DNA of 64,000 nt from Pyropia haitanensis (taxonomy: Eukaryota > Rhodophyta > Bangiophyceae > Bangiales > Bangiaceae), in assembly GCA_008729055.1 (NCBI GenBank), contig SDUX01000006.1, positions 1,063,501-1,127,500 of the forward strand, in the 5' to 3' direction. The notes beneath the pieces were generated by a model. The model worked only from the letters and a program-made list of their open reading frames with translations. It was not told where the DNA came from and did not search any database. Of this stretch, positions 31,080 through 41,660 are shown piece after piece; the first letter of the stretch is position 1, and each line of letters opens with the position of its first letter. A program made the position numbers and the translations under genes.

Positions 31080-33494
31080 CTACGCGCCACCCGCGGCGGG
31101 GGCTCCGTCGCCCGCCGCCGGCGGCGGCCCCGCGCCCGCGTCCGCGCCGCCCGGCGCGCCCGGCCCGCCGGCGGCGCCCGGCGGTCCCCTGCCGACCCGC
31201 CGCGGCGCGCCGCGGCGCGCCGCGCTGCCCGCCGACGCGGCGCCGCGGCCGCGGGGGCGGCCGCCGCCGCCGCCGCCGCCGCGGCCGCCGCGGCCGCCGC
31301 CGCGGCCGGCGTCCCCTCTGGTGCCGTCGCGGCCGCCGCCGCCGCCGACGCCGCCGCCGGTGCCGCCGGTGCCGCCGCCGCCCGCGGCGGGCGCCTCCCG
31401 CCCGGCCGCCACCGACGCGAAGCGGCTCGTCCCGCCCCCGCCCCGGCTCGCCGCCCCACCGCGGCCGCCGCGGCCGCCGCGGCCGCCGCCGCCGCGGCCG
31501 CCGCCGCCGCCACCGTCGCCGGCCGCCGCGGCACTCCTAGACGCCGCCACCCCTGGCGACGAGTAGCCCGCCGAGCGCCCCCCCCCGCCACCGCCCCCCG
31601 CGCCCGCGCTGCTGTACCCCCGGCCGGCCCCATTCTCGCCGCCACCGCCCGTGCCGCGGCTGCGGTAGCCGCCGCCCCCCCCGCCCCTCGAGCTGTAGCC
31701 GCTGCCGCCGGCGCCCCCCCTCGAGCTGTACCCGCCCGCGCCCGCGCCCCGCCGCCGCATCGACGGCGGCGCAACGTTGCTCGGCCGGATGGCCGGAAAC
31801 TCCTCGTCCGACGTTGGGTACGCGTCCGCCTTGTACACCCACTGGCGGCCGGTGCGGTTGCGGGCGCGCTCCTCGGGCGTCAGTTCCGTCTCAAAGTCAA
31901 TCGCCGCCACCGACGTCAGCAGCCGCTTGGCATCAATAAACGGGATGAGGACGACCGCCTCCCACGCGTTGCGCTTGCCGTTGGGGTCCACCTCAAAGTC
32001 AGGGGGGAAAAAGTCAATGACGGGGGATGACTCCTCCACCATCAGCGCCTGGAACGGGGGGGGCAGAAAGTGGGACGACTCGGGTGGGAGCACCGCCAGC
32101 AGTTGGGTGACGGGGGAAAAGGGGTGGCCCTTGACAAACTTCACTTGCAGTGCCCGCAGGCCCGTCATGTCCGTCGCAAGCGGTGCGTAAAAGGCCGGGT
32201 AGAACCAGTTCCACGACGAGCACCCCTGGTGGTAGTACTGGAGCACCCAGTGCAGGCCCTCGAGATAGTGAGTCTTGAGGATGGTGAGGTCCTCAACGTC
32301 CACGTTGGGATCTATATTCAGCTTCTCCGAGTAGTAGTAGGAGCGGTACGTGGCCTCGTCCACGTACGCGGGCACGCCCTCCTCCAGCCCGCGCGCCCGA
32401 AAGTACTGCGGCTCCGACTGGCCAACGAGTGAAAGGAACTGCTCCAGCCGCGCCGAGTGCAGCTTGTGGCCCAGCGTGAGGTAGCCACGCCACCGGGGAA
32501 GCAACGCCTTGTACGACCGGAACATGATGGAGAGCGCGCCCTCGGCAATGTCCAGGTGCGGCAGGTTGGGCACAAAGTCGTTGCCCACGAGCATGCACAT
32601 GAACACAAAGTCGTCCACCACCCGCCGCACCTGGTACGCAAAGGAGCCGTCCTGCGGCGAGCCATCCGGGGCGGTGCGGCGCACCTCCTCGACGCACGGC
32701 TTAAACTCCAGGTACAGCATGTCCCGCAGCATGGCAATCTCCAGCAGCTGAAACTCGTTCGCGTCCGAGTCGTCCCCCTTCATGACCGGCGTCCGGCGCT
32801 TGCCGTTGCGGAAGCGGACCTTCTCCCGCAGCAGCGTAAAGTGCGGCGCGTGCGTCACCAGCCCCAGCATGATGAGGTCCGCGTCAAGGCCGTACATGCA
32901 GTGACGGGTGCTGGCCGACGCCTCGTCGCTCGCCTGCCACGAGCGGATGTAGTCCATAATCTTGTGCTCGCCCTCGCCCGGCACCTCAGAGCCACTAAAC
33001 ACGACGCTGCAGCCGCCCTGCCAGGCGGGGTCCGTCTCCATCTTGAGCGCAATCCACCCGCGGAAGCGCTCCGACAAGTTGGCCATAAACGCCGTCCCGG
33101 GGGTGATGCAGTTGGAGTCAAACGGGCGGCCGCTGGGGATGGGGTCCCCGCGGGCCACCGCCTCGGCCATGTTCCGCTCCGCGTCCTTGGCCGAGCGGAA
33201 CCGGCGGGAGCGTTGTTGGTTCATTTTTGCCCGCGGCGCCACCCCGTCAACGGCGAGGAAGAGGAGCGTGGACGGCTTGACAATGCGGAAGAGGCGGTCG
33301 GTGTAGTGGAAGATGCGCGCAAACATGACCTCCTCGTCCATCGCGACCACCTCGTCATCGTTTGGATGGGTACACTGGTGAATGATGCCATTCATGTCCA
33401 GGTAAAAGTTGTCAAACGTCTGCGTCTCGTCCAGCCGCTGGTTGATGAGCGGGTAGCGGTCCGACAGCCAGCGGAAGAACTTGGGGATGCCCAT
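31080..33494 (-). CDS. XRN1: XRN1-type 5'-3' exoribonuclease, short with RG-rich tail
   Basis: A processive 5'-3' exoribonuclease that degrades decapped 5'-monophosphate mRNA in the cytoplasm. 804 residues in one exon. The start MGIPKFFRWLSDRYPLI is invariant in the family. All acidic metal ligands are present: Asp33 (LDMNGIIHQ), Asp83 (AVDGVAPRAKMNQQR), Glu174 and Glu176 (PGEGEHKIMDYI), Asp204 and Asp206 (YGLDADLIMLG) and Asp306 (GNDFVPN). HQCTHPNDD and YGLDADL, and the absence of the zinc knuckle, favour XRN1 over the nuclear XRN2/Rat1. The second conserved region ends after SSWNWFYPAFYAPLATDM. XRN1 normally has 600 or more further residues (PAZ-like, KOW, winged-helix); here only about 230 Gly/Arg/Ser residues (SSRGG, RGGRGG) follow. 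The extreme C-terminus is low complexity and could be shifted by run errors. Confidence 0.93.
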   Translation of the reverse strand: MGIPKFFRWLSDRYPLINQRLDETQTFDNFYLDMNGIIHQCTHPNDDEVVAMDEEVMFARIFHYTDRLFRIVKPSTLLFLAVDGVAPRAKMNQQRSRRFRSAKDAERNMAEAVARGDPIPSGRPFDSNCITPGTAFMANLSERFRGWIALKMETDPAWQGGCSVVFSGSEVPGEGEHKIMDYIRSWQASDEASASTRHCMYGLDADLIMLGLVTHAPHFTLLREKVRFRNGKRRTPVMKGDDSDANEFQLLEIAMLRDMLYLEFKPCVEEVRRTAPDGSPQDGSFAYQVRRVVDDFVFMCMLVGNDFVPNLPHLDIAEGALSIMFRSYKALLPRWRGYLTLGHKLHSARLEQFLSLVGQSEPQYFRARGLEEGVPAYVDEATYRSYYYSEKLNIDPNVDVEDLTILKTHYLEGLHWVLQYYHQGCSSWNWFYPAFYAPLATDMTGLRALQVKFVKGHPFSPVTQLLAVLPPESSHFLPPPFQALMVEESSPVIDFFPPDFEVDPNGKRNAWEAVVLIPFIDAKRLLTSVAAIDFETELTPEERARNRTGRQWVYKADAYPTSDEEFPAIRPSNVAPPSMRRRGAGAGGYSSRGGAGGSGYSSRGGGGGGYRSRGTGGGGENGAGRGYSSAGAGGGGGGGRSAGYSSPGVAASRSAAAAGDGGGGGGRGGGGRGGRGGRGGAASRGGGGTSRFASVAAGREAPAAGGGGTGGTGGGVGGGGGRDGTRGDAGRGGGRGGRGGGGGGGRPRGRGAASAGSAARRGAPRRVGRGPPGAAGGPGAPGGADAGAGPPPAAGDGAPAAGGA

Positions 33495-34141
33495 GGCGGG
33501 CCCGTACCGCCGGCCAGGAACCAGCAGCAGGGGGGGGGGGGCGCCGCCAGGACGGGCGGGTCACTGGGGAACACCACCGAGGGCGGGTGGCGGGGGCAGG
33601 CCCGTGGGAGGCGGATGGGGGTGGCGAAAGGTCGCGCTTCACCGAGGCATCGGCCGCGGTGGCGGATGCAGGGACTGGGACACATCAGCCTCTTTGTCCG
33701 CCACCCTCCGAGATCCTGGACGTATTTGTCACTTTTGTCGACGTCGATGACCTTCCACCCTGGTTCCCCTCTCCCTCGCACCCCGCGTCGAGATTTCGCA
33801 TCAGAAATTACGTAGTTGTGGTGACGTATCTGCCAGACCCGCGTTTCGGGCCCACTTGGTGGCCCACTCTTGTCGCCGGCCCCCGCGTCCCACAGCTCGG
33901 TCTGGGCGCAACCTCCGGCGGCTCACGCTGTCGCCGCCGCCTCTTCCGTCACGCCAGCCGCTCTGCCTCGATGCACCAGCCCGGCCGCTCCTCCCCACCG
34001 CATCCCCCAGCCGGCACCCCGCTCCGGCTGCCCTTCCACCTGACCTTTTGCCCTTCCACAGCGTCGCGCCCGCTCTGTTTCTTTTCGCCCGTCCTCTGGG
34101 CAGCGCTTGTGTCCGGGCTCCCCCCCCCCCCCCCCGCCGCC
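33495..34141. promoter_or_regulatory. Divergent promoter region of XRN1-like and EGY genes
   Basis: 647 bases separate the two start codons. The middle (33690-33840) is the least GC-rich part. Pyrimidine-rich sequence ending in poly-C precedes ATG 34142. No consensus box was identified. Confidence 0.4.
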
Positions 34142-36435
34142 ATGGTGCGCGCGGCGGCCACGCCCCGGCCGGCGGCCGCGGGCGCCCCGCCGCCGCCCGC
34201 GCCGGCGGCCTTCCTCGCCCCCCCCTCGGCGCTGGCGCGGCCCGGCGCCCGCGCGCCATGGTCCCCCGCGGCGCGGCGGCGGCCGTCGGCGGCCGCGCGG
34301 CGCGGCTTGCGGCCCGCGCCCGCCCGGCGGGTGTCCGCCATGGCCGACGGCGGTGGCGGGGAGGCGCCGCCGGCGGCGCCGCCGCCGCCGTCTGCGTCGG
34401 CGGCCGACGCGCCCGCCACGGCGGGGGGGGTGCGCCAGCTGACGGGGCCCGCCCGCGCGCTGCAGGAGGAAAAGGTGCGCAAGGCGCTGTCCGAGGCGGA
34501 GCGGCTCAAGCGGCTGGCAGCCGAGGCTCGGTACGTCCAATGTCGGGGCGGGTCTGCGTGTGAGGGGTTTGTCTGCAGGGGGGGCGGTGGGGGAGGGCGG
34601 GCGGGGGGGCGTGCTGGAGGTGCTGCTCGCGTCCTGTCGCGAGTTGGGCCGTGCACTGACGGCTCTTTCCGGTGCTGTTGTTGTCGTTTGTCACGACGTG
34701 GTTTTGTATTCACGTCATGGACGGTCTGGTCTGGTTGCCTGGATGCCGTGAGTGGCTGCCTGTGATGGTTACTTTGGTGCTGCTTCGGGCGGTATCCAGG
34801 TTGGAAGCGGAACGCGCAACGCTGATCGCGGAGCGCAAGCGCCTGGAGATGGAGCGGTCCAGGTTAGCAAAGGCCAAGGCGCTGGCTGCGGCCTCCACGG
34901 CGGCGGAGCCATCGGCAGAGCCGGGCGCGCCGCTGCCACCGACGGCCACGACGCACCTGCCGGCGACGGCGCCAGCCGAGGAAGCGCCAGACGCCGCCGC
35001 CGCTGAGGCAGACAAGAAGTCGGAGCTGAGTGGCGTGGCCAAGTTCCCGTCGGTCCTCGCCGCCCAGCTGGAGGCGATGGGCGTGCAGCTGCCCAGCGTG
35101 ACGGAAGAGACGATCGCGACGCTCAAGGATAAGGTCATTTCGATGGACGTCTTTTTTGTGACGGGCGTCGATCGGTCGCTCTTTGCTGAGCGGGTTGTCT
35201 TTACCGGAAACCTGCGCACGAGCCCCGAGGAAGCGCTGCGGTTGTTGAATGAGGCGGTCGAAGAGGTGGGCCTTGGCACCACCATCCGGCTGTTCATTAT
35301 CTCGGAGGAAGCGGCGCGGGACGTGGGCGGCAGCGGCGGCGGGAGCATCATTGACCTTGGCCGCGGCACCGGCACAAACGCAGTGCGCGGCGGCGGCAGT
35401 GCGATCGACATGGAGGACGAGCCGGAGGGCGACCTCAGTCGCCCTTGCATTGTGGCTCTGCCCTACAGCGATAAGCCGGATGTGTCGGGCCTGCGGCCAT
35501 CGGTGGTGGCGGTTTGCTGCCTTCTCGTCGCGGCTGTCTCGACGGGGAGCTACGGCATCAGCGCGTTTGCTGCGTCGCCGGGCTTTGCCGACGCCATCAA
35601 CGCTGGCGACCTGTCTGTCCTCTCTCGGACAGTGCCGATGAGCGTGGCCACTGCCGCGATTGCACTGGTCCATGAGGTGTCCCATCGGGTGGTCGCCGCG
35701 GTGCGGGGGGTGAAGCTCGGCCCCCCCTTCTTTGTGCCGTCCCTGCAGGTGGGCAACTACGGTTCGGTGACGCCGTTTGCTGACTTTCCACCCACCCGCT
35801 CGCACATGCTGGACGTGGCCCTCGCGGGCCCGATTGCGGGCTTTGTTGCCTCTGCCGCCTGCCTCGTTGCGGGCCTCGTCCTGACCGCCTCTGCGTCAGC
35901 AGCGGCTGCGAACGTGGGGGTGAGCGGCTTTGGGGCGGGCGACTCGGCGATGGCCCTCTTCCCTGTCGTCCCCGCTGCGCTCTTCCGTGCGTCTGCGTTG
36001 GGCGGCACGATTGTGAACGCGCTGCTGCCCGGCGGCGTCGTGGGCGTCGACGGTCTGGTCACCGTCCATCCGTTTGTGCTGGCCGGCTACACGGGGCTGC
36101 TCGCCAACGCGCTCAACTCGCTGCCAATCGGGCGGCTGGACGGGGGCCGGGCGGTGCTGGCGGCTTTTGGCCGTACCACTGCGTCGGCAGTTGGCAGTGT
36201 GTCGTTGACGCTTCTTGGCGTGGCGACTGTGTTTGGGGACTCGCCGCTGCTGCTCGCGTGGCTGCTGTTTGTGCTCTTCCTCCAGCGCGACGATGACGTG
36301 CCGTGCCTCAACGAGGTTACCGAACCGTCGGCGGCGCGGACGGTGGCAGCACTTGTGATGCTGGTCGTGGCCGTGGCCGTACTGCTGCCAATGCCCGTGG
36401 CGGTGCCGCTCTCTGCCATCACCGACCAGCTCTGA
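34142..36435 (+). CDS. EGY: Plastid site-2 protease EGY-type (one intron)
   Basis: A zinc intramembrane protease of the EGY1/EGY2 family, which acts in thylakoid membranes and chloroplast development. I read join(34142..34530, 34800..36435), 674 residues. The intron has a GTACGT donor and CAG acceptor and splits an Arg codon in phase 2. It joins two halves of a coiled-coil (KALSEAERLKRLAAEAR with LEAERATLIAERKRLEMERSR). Residues 1-70 are Ala/Arg/Pro-rich without acidic residues, like a transit peptide. The middle domain (LSGVAKFPSVLAAQLEAMG, DVFFVTGVDRSLFAERVVFTG) is typical of EGY. The membrane part has HEVSH near residue 421 and NSLPIGRLDGGR near 570, giving both zinc-ligand motifs, plus several hydrophobic segments to the C-terminus. 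The catalytic motifs are intact, so it should be active. Divergent to the XRN1-like gene. Confidence 0.92.
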
Positions 36436-36997
36436 GCGGCCGAGCGGCGTAAGTGGAGGGGAGCGCGTGAGGGCTCGGGGAACGGCGATTGGGAGGAGGA
36501 GAGATGGGGACGTGGCATGTTGCGGCCAGCCGGGCGCGATTCGGCCGGGGTTATGAGCGCGTGCATGTGTGTCAGTGGGTCTCTGTCTGTTTGGCTTAGC
36601 GTTACACACAGGCGCAGGTCTTCGCGGCCGGCACCGTTGCACGCAGCTGCCAAGGCCGAGGGTACGTGGTGCGGACTGCACCTTTTGTTTTTGCTCCCGA
36701 GTAGGTTGGATGTCTGATCCGCAGCCTATAATGCGAGGTGTCTGATCAACGGGGGAGACCAGGCCGACCCTCGGCGTGGGTGCGCTGTTTGTCAGGCCAA
36801 GACGCCGTCGGCAGTGACGGCTATCTGCAGGCAGGGGTTCTGTTCATTGGGACTTTCTTCGATACCTGCGCCCCGTGACCCCAAGTCCCGAACCAGTCCG
36901 CTGGCTGGGTGTCTCCATGCACCCAAAACGACACCACGTATCAAAAAAAATGGTCGGCCACAAGCAACACGCTGGGAGAATATACACCGATGTGGGC
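36436..36997. other. Convergent intergenic region
   Basis: Between the EGY stop (+) and the proteasome alpha-6 stop (-). Mixed composition; no gene, RNA or repeat recognised. Confidence 0.5.
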
Positions 36998-38225
36998 CTA
37001 CGTCTGCATATCCGCCGCACCGTTTGCCGGCGGCTCCTCTGCCGGCGCATCGCCGGCGGCGGGTGGGCCGGCCTCGGGCGTCGCCGCGGGAGCGTCTGGC
37101 GCCGCCGCCGCCGCCGCCGCCTCGGCGGGCGCGTCCGCCTCGTCCTCATCGTCATCGTCCTCGTCGGCCGCCGACGGCGTCGAGTCGAGCGCGTCAATGT
37201 ACGGTTGCACGGCAGCATTCTCCAAAATCCGCACCGGCGCACCGTCCGTCCCCACAATCGCAATGGCCGTGTTCTTGGCCGACAGCTCCGTGTCCTTGGA
37301 CGACGTCACCGTCTCGCGGAGGGCGGTAACGGCGGACTGCACCAGCGCCTCCACGTCCGCGTCCGCGAGCGTGGTGTAGGTGCGCTCGAGGTAGGTCTTG
37401 GCCGACTGGGAGCGGGCGCCGATGGCCATGGCCAGGTACTCAAAATAGTTACCCGACGGGCACGTCTGGTACAAGTGGGGGCCGTTCTCGTCCACACCGG
37501 CGACGAGCAGGCCGACACCAAATGGCCGCTTGGAGGCGCGCTGCGTCGAGATCTGCGCCACCGACAGCGAGGGGGAGGCGAAGAGACAAGGCAGACGCGA
37601 CAGAACACCGCACGAGACGGGGATGCACGCCCGTCGGACCACACCCACGACACGGCGCGCGGGAGATGCCAGACAATGATCAGCAGGTGTCAGTCACATA
37701 CAACGCGCCGGTGAATGTATCGCGCAGGATGTGGGCGACAGTCGTCTCCGCAAGATCCCAACACTACGGGAACACACCCCCACCGCCCCCCTTGCAACTC
37801 GCATGAGCGCAGGGGTGCATCGCCGGCGTCCCATCTCGGTCCCGCCACCGGCCCCGCCGCGGCCCAAAACGTACCTGGCACTTGTCCGCGACCTGCAGCA
37901 CCAGCCGCCCCACCGGCATGGGCTCCTCGTACATGAACTTGTGGTGCTGCGTCTCGGTGCGCATGTACCGCGACAGCACACGGGCGTCCGCGGTCAGCCC
38001 TGAGATGGCAATCACCACGTGGTCGTCAATGGCAAACAGTTTCTTCTGGTCCCCCGACAGCTCCGACGCGAAGCGCTTGAGCGTGGCGAGCACAACGTGC
38101 GTCTTGGAGCGGACGCCCACCGAGGCGGAGCCCTGCTTCACCGCCTCCATCGCGTACTCCACCTGGTGCAGCCGCCCCTGCGGCGAGTAGGTCGTGATGT
38201 CCGTGTCATACTGGTTGCGGAACAT
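36998..38225 (-). CDS. PSMA1: 20S proteasome subunit alpha-6 / PSMA1 (one intron)
   Basis: A structural alpha-ring subunit of the 20S proteasome, active in cytosol and nucleus. I read complement(join(36998..37552, 37875..38225)), 301 residues. Exon 1 encodes [20 protein letters not shown], the alpha-type N-terminal signature ([13 protein letters not shown]), then [19 protein letters not shown] and [14 protein letters not shown], ending at VADKCQ. The GTACGT donor and CAG acceptor flank a 322-base phase-0 intron. Exon 2 starts [19 protein letters not shown] and contains [27 protein letters not shown], diagnostic of alpha-6/PSMA1 (plant PAF). The C-terminal 60 residues are an acidic and Ala/Pro-rich tail (DEDDDDEDE), longer than in animals but similar in character. 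Divergent to CP12. Confidence 0.96.
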
Positions 38226-39018
38226 GGTGGCGGCGGCGCCGGGCGCGACGCCGGCGGCGGGAGGTCAATGGGGCGTGATCCGCCAGTGGGGACGCGAGCC
38301 CGCTGGTGGCGGCGGCGGCGGTGGCGGTGGCGGAGGAAGGGACGGCCAGACTACACCGCACCGATCGGCTAGGCGGCACGCGGATGGCGGAGAAAGAGGA
38401 ACAGCTGCGAGTGCGGATGCGTCGGGCGCACCCGCATTGCCGGCTCCTTGCTGTCTCTGTCCGTACACGCCCAGGAATTGCTTGGCCGTACGTGCGACGA
38501 CTGGAACTGTCTCGTATTTGTCACAACTCGCTGCAATCGCAGGCACGAAAGTGGCGAATGAAAGTTGGGGATCTGATCCGTGGCGGTCCACTTGGATTGA
38601 CGTAAGATCCTGGCGGGCCATGCCTGTCCGAGAAAAATATCTCAACGTAGCGCAGCGGGGGGCTGGAACGCTTCGCCGTGACCCAAGACGTCTGGCGTCC
38701 ATCTCCCTCCATCCACCCAATCACCCAGCGCCGCCGCGGGCTCATTCCCTGAGCGTTCCCAGTGGGAGGGGCGGGGCAAGGTCGCGGCGCTCACGGATGC
38801 GCTTCCCGTTTCTCTTTTTGAATGCGCGTGCCGTCGTCACTTGTGCCGCTGCCGTGTGCACGCATCCCCGACTCCGTTGTCATCGCCGCACCCTTTCAGG
38901 CCAGCCAGCCCTCTGTTGTTCACAACCCACTCCAAGCTTCCTCCCTTGCCCACTCCAAGCTTCTCTTGCCCACTCTTCCTCCCCCCCCTCCCCCCACCTT
39001 CCTCCTCATCCCCTCGCC
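38226..39018. promoter_or_regulatory. Divergent promoter region of PSMA1 and CP12
   Basis: 793 bases between the two start codons. Positions 38880-39018, just before the CP12 ATG, are C/T-rich with two copies of CACTCCAAGCTTC (38929 and 38950), probably 5' UTR. No TATA box was recognised. Confidence 0.4.
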
Positions 39019-39880
39019 ATGGCGTTTGTCCCCACCCTGGGTACCGCCCTCTCGGCCCGGCCCGCGGCGCCGGCCGCGGCCTGCCGCTCCGCCTTTGCCG
39101 GCGCGGCGGTGGCGCGGGCCGCCGCGCCGAGGCGGGCGGCCATGACCATGAGCTCCATCCAAGACGCGATCGAGGCGGAGGTGGCCAAGGCCAAGGCCGC
39201 GTCGGAGCAGTATGGCAAGACGAGCAAGGAGGCGGCTGCCGCCTGGTACGTGCGAGGGGGGGATGGATGCGGCTCCCAGAGGGGGCAGGATTTCGTGTTG
39301 TTGGCGACGGGAGGGGGGAGAGGGGTGGAAGCGTTGCATTTGGTGCGAGCAGGTTGTGATCTATGGGGGACCCACTGGAGTGCGGAGGTGTTTGGGGGGG
39401 GAGCCCAAAGGGTGGGACGAGGGTGCGCCTGTGGCGTGAGAGTCGGTGGGCGTGTTGGGAGGTGGCGGTCCTGTCGCTTCCTGTCGACGGCGATGGCCGC
39501 CCCCTGCCCATCGCGTTGCTCTCTGGCGGGGGCGCACCTGCCTTCACCTCCCCCTTCTGATGCGAGGTGCTACTACCTGTTGTGCCGACACTGACCCCGC
39601 TGCTGTGGTTGCTGCTCGCTCTCTCGCCGTCCCCCCCTGGTGGACTCGCCCGCTTTCGGTCGTGCTACACGGCGTGACGACCGGCGGGTGGGTATCGGTG
39701 CCTGCGCTCCCGTTCTCGTCGCTCATCTCCCTCCCCCCCTTGTTCCTCCCCTACAGGGATGTGGTGGAGGAGCTCGAGGCGGAGGCGTCGCACCAAAAGG
39801 CAAAGCCCAAGCAGGACCCGCTGGATCAGTACTGTGAAGACACACCCGAGGCGGACGAGTGCCGCACGTACGACAACTAA
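39019..39880 (+). CDS. CP12: CP12 chloroplast protein without N-terminal cysteine pair (one intron)
   Basis: CP12 is a small disordered stromal protein that links GAPDH and phosphoribulokinase in an inactive complex in the dark. I read join(39019..39245, 39757..39880), 116 residues. The first ~42 residues are an Ala/Arg-rich transit peptide. The mature part starts near MTMSSIQDAIEAEVAKAKAA. The 511-base intron (GTACGT donor, CTACAG acceptor, phase 2) splits the Trp of the invariant AWDVVEEL core. The C-terminal GAPDH-binding segment is intact: DQYCEDTPEADECRTYDN. The N-terminal Cys pair used by plants for the phosphoribulokinase-side disulfide is missing: the segment reads ASEQYGKTSKEAAAAW. 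Only the C-terminal disulfide can form, so redox control is probably simplified. Confidence 0.95.
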
Positions 39881-40631
39881 GTGCAGGTGGGGTCGGGGCT
39901 GGTCTCGTTGGCTGAGCTTCCGTGCCTTGGCCCACCCCTGCGACGGGCGGGGTTCTTTCGTTCACGAGCGCCTGCATCGACAATAGTTCGAACGTCCTTT
40001 ATTATTCTTTACGTTTCATTCAATCACATTAATCTATCTTTCTGTAACGTCCTACTGCTGCTGCGACGGTTGGGCTCGGCGCGACGCGGCGATAACGCCG
40101 GCCGGGCGTCAGTCCCCTGTCACTGCAGACGGAGGTGGGAACAATGCGGTCAGGCGGGTGCGAGCTGCTACGACCGGCGCCATCATGTAAACCGAACAGA
40201 TCTTGTGCTCTTCTCAGGCTTCGCCAGCAGGTTGGGGCGGGTTGTGGCGACAGGTGTCGATGGGAGGGTTTAACCGGGGGACCGCGGCGGTGTCGGTGGA
40301 GGTATAGAGTTGGAGGTGGGCAGACGAGGGGGATGGTTGTCGGCGATGGCTGTCCATGGAAGGGGCGGCAGCGGTGCGGCGGAAGGAGGGCCGAGTGGGG
40401 ACGATGTTGACGGTGCGAGGGGGCGGAGGCGGCTGCTATGGTGTTGGCGGCTGAGTCTCCCTCGGGCTGTGGCTGTCTGCGGTGACCGCGGTGACAGCCA
40501 GACGGTCGCCAGAGACCACTTGACCTTGCGTTGGAGGGAAGTGAGGGCTGAGGTGACCGAGACGAGTAGATGGATAGTCTGCGAGCTGCAATTAGGAACT
40601 CTAGCAAAAGTGCCCTTCCACGAACGTGCCG

Positions 40632-40666
40632 TTATTATATATTATTTATATATTATATTAAATTTA
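40632..40666. repeat. 35-base A/T-only tract
   Basis: Thirty-five consecutive A or T bases with TATATTATTTATATATTA in the middle, largely self-complementary. Exceptional in this GC-rich window. Confidence 0.9.
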
Positions 40667-40749
40667 GCCCTTCGTAGCCTTCGCTCGCGGGGACGACGGC
40701 TGAAGCAACGCGGACGGTGGTGGTTGGACCGAGGCGGGGACTATTGCAC

Positions 40750-40769
40750 GTCCGCCAAAAAGTATACAT
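40750..40769 (-). repeat. Dispersed repeat, copy 1
   Basis: The 20 bases GTCCGCCAAAAAGTATACAT are the exact reverse complement of 47305-47324. Both copies sit in AT-richer intergenic islands, and both could encode RMYTFWRT in short frames of opposite orientation. Similarity beyond about 27 bases is weak. Confidence 0.7.
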
Positions 40770-40956
40770 GCGGAAACTCGGCTGGAAAACCACCCCACCC
40801 TGGTGCGTCGCAATCCGAGGAGCACACGAAACTTGGCTCTGGTCTGCAGACCGCGGCACGATCTCGATGCTCATGAGTGGGCCATCCGGCCTAATCATCG
40901 CTCCGTCGACCCCTCTCAGGGGACCACTGCGATTAGGAACTGCCCCGACAAAGAAC

Positions 40957-41092
40957 TTTTCAGAAACTATTGGTGTTTCCTCATTAGGCCACCAGGGCAG
41001 GTGCTAATCCAGGCTTGGGAGGCGGGGGGGTTTGAATTGGGCGGCTCCGGGCCCGCGCGGACAGCAGTCCTTTTTAGAAACTATTGCGTTTC
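40957..41092. repeat. Pair of GAAACTATTG-GTTTC direct repeats
   Basis: TTTTCAGAAACTATTGGTGTTTC at 40957 and a near copy at 41071. Each contains GAAAC and GTTTC as a short inverted repeat, and each is followed within 20 bases by a TTAGG. Confidence 0.6.
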
Positions 41093-41660
41093 TCGGGTTT
41101 AGGTGGAGTGAGTTTTCTTGCTACAGACTGGCTTGGAGACCAGGTGGTTTGCGGAGGCGCTTCTGATTGGTGCAACGGGGTGACGCGGTTCTCTCGGGAT
41201 CACCGGGTGACGGCGCTTCTCAGGCGGCCACTCTGGTGGGCCGGCTCGTAGGTCCCCTGCACAATCGATGCAGAGGGCGTGAGGCCTGGTGCGCGCGCTG
41301 CCTGCAGGCGGCCACTGCTGCGGCACCGGATTGCCTCAGACGGAGTCATTGGTGGTCTGCGTGCTGCGCTGCGGTGCTAAGGGCCTGTGCAGGGGCGCTC
41401 CTGATGTTATTGTCCGTTGCTCACTGTCGGGGCAGACTGGTTCCCTGCGATCCCAGACCCATTACGATAGGTCAACTACTTCTTGCCAGAAATGAAATCT
41501 TCCACGACGCCAGCCGAGAGAAGCCGGGTGTACACAAAAATATTCGTCCTCCATCTCGCGACTGCGTGCTGGAAGTGGCCACAACCTGGACTGTTCTTTC
41601 CCGGTCTGTCCGTCACACCGGCGCCGGTTCCCACGATAACACCTTTGCACCTGCATATTT

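Larger units (their letters stand above)
39881..41660. other. AT-richer intergenic island with repeats
   Basis: The longest stretch of near-normal base composition in the window. No reading frame matches a family. It contains the 35-base A/T-only tract, the dispersed 20-base repeat and a pair of GAAAC...GTTTC repeats listed separately. A decayed mobile element is possible, but no terminal repeats or transposase were identified. Confidence 0.5.

Noticed and set aside
40900..41110. GAAAC-GTTTC repeats as a CRISPR or transposon terminus
   Set aside because: Only two copies, no spacer pattern, no target-site duplication seen.
39881..41660. tRNA or small RNA gene in the AT-richer island
   Set aside because: No cloverleaf-compatible arms or A/B box consensus could be recognised by eye.
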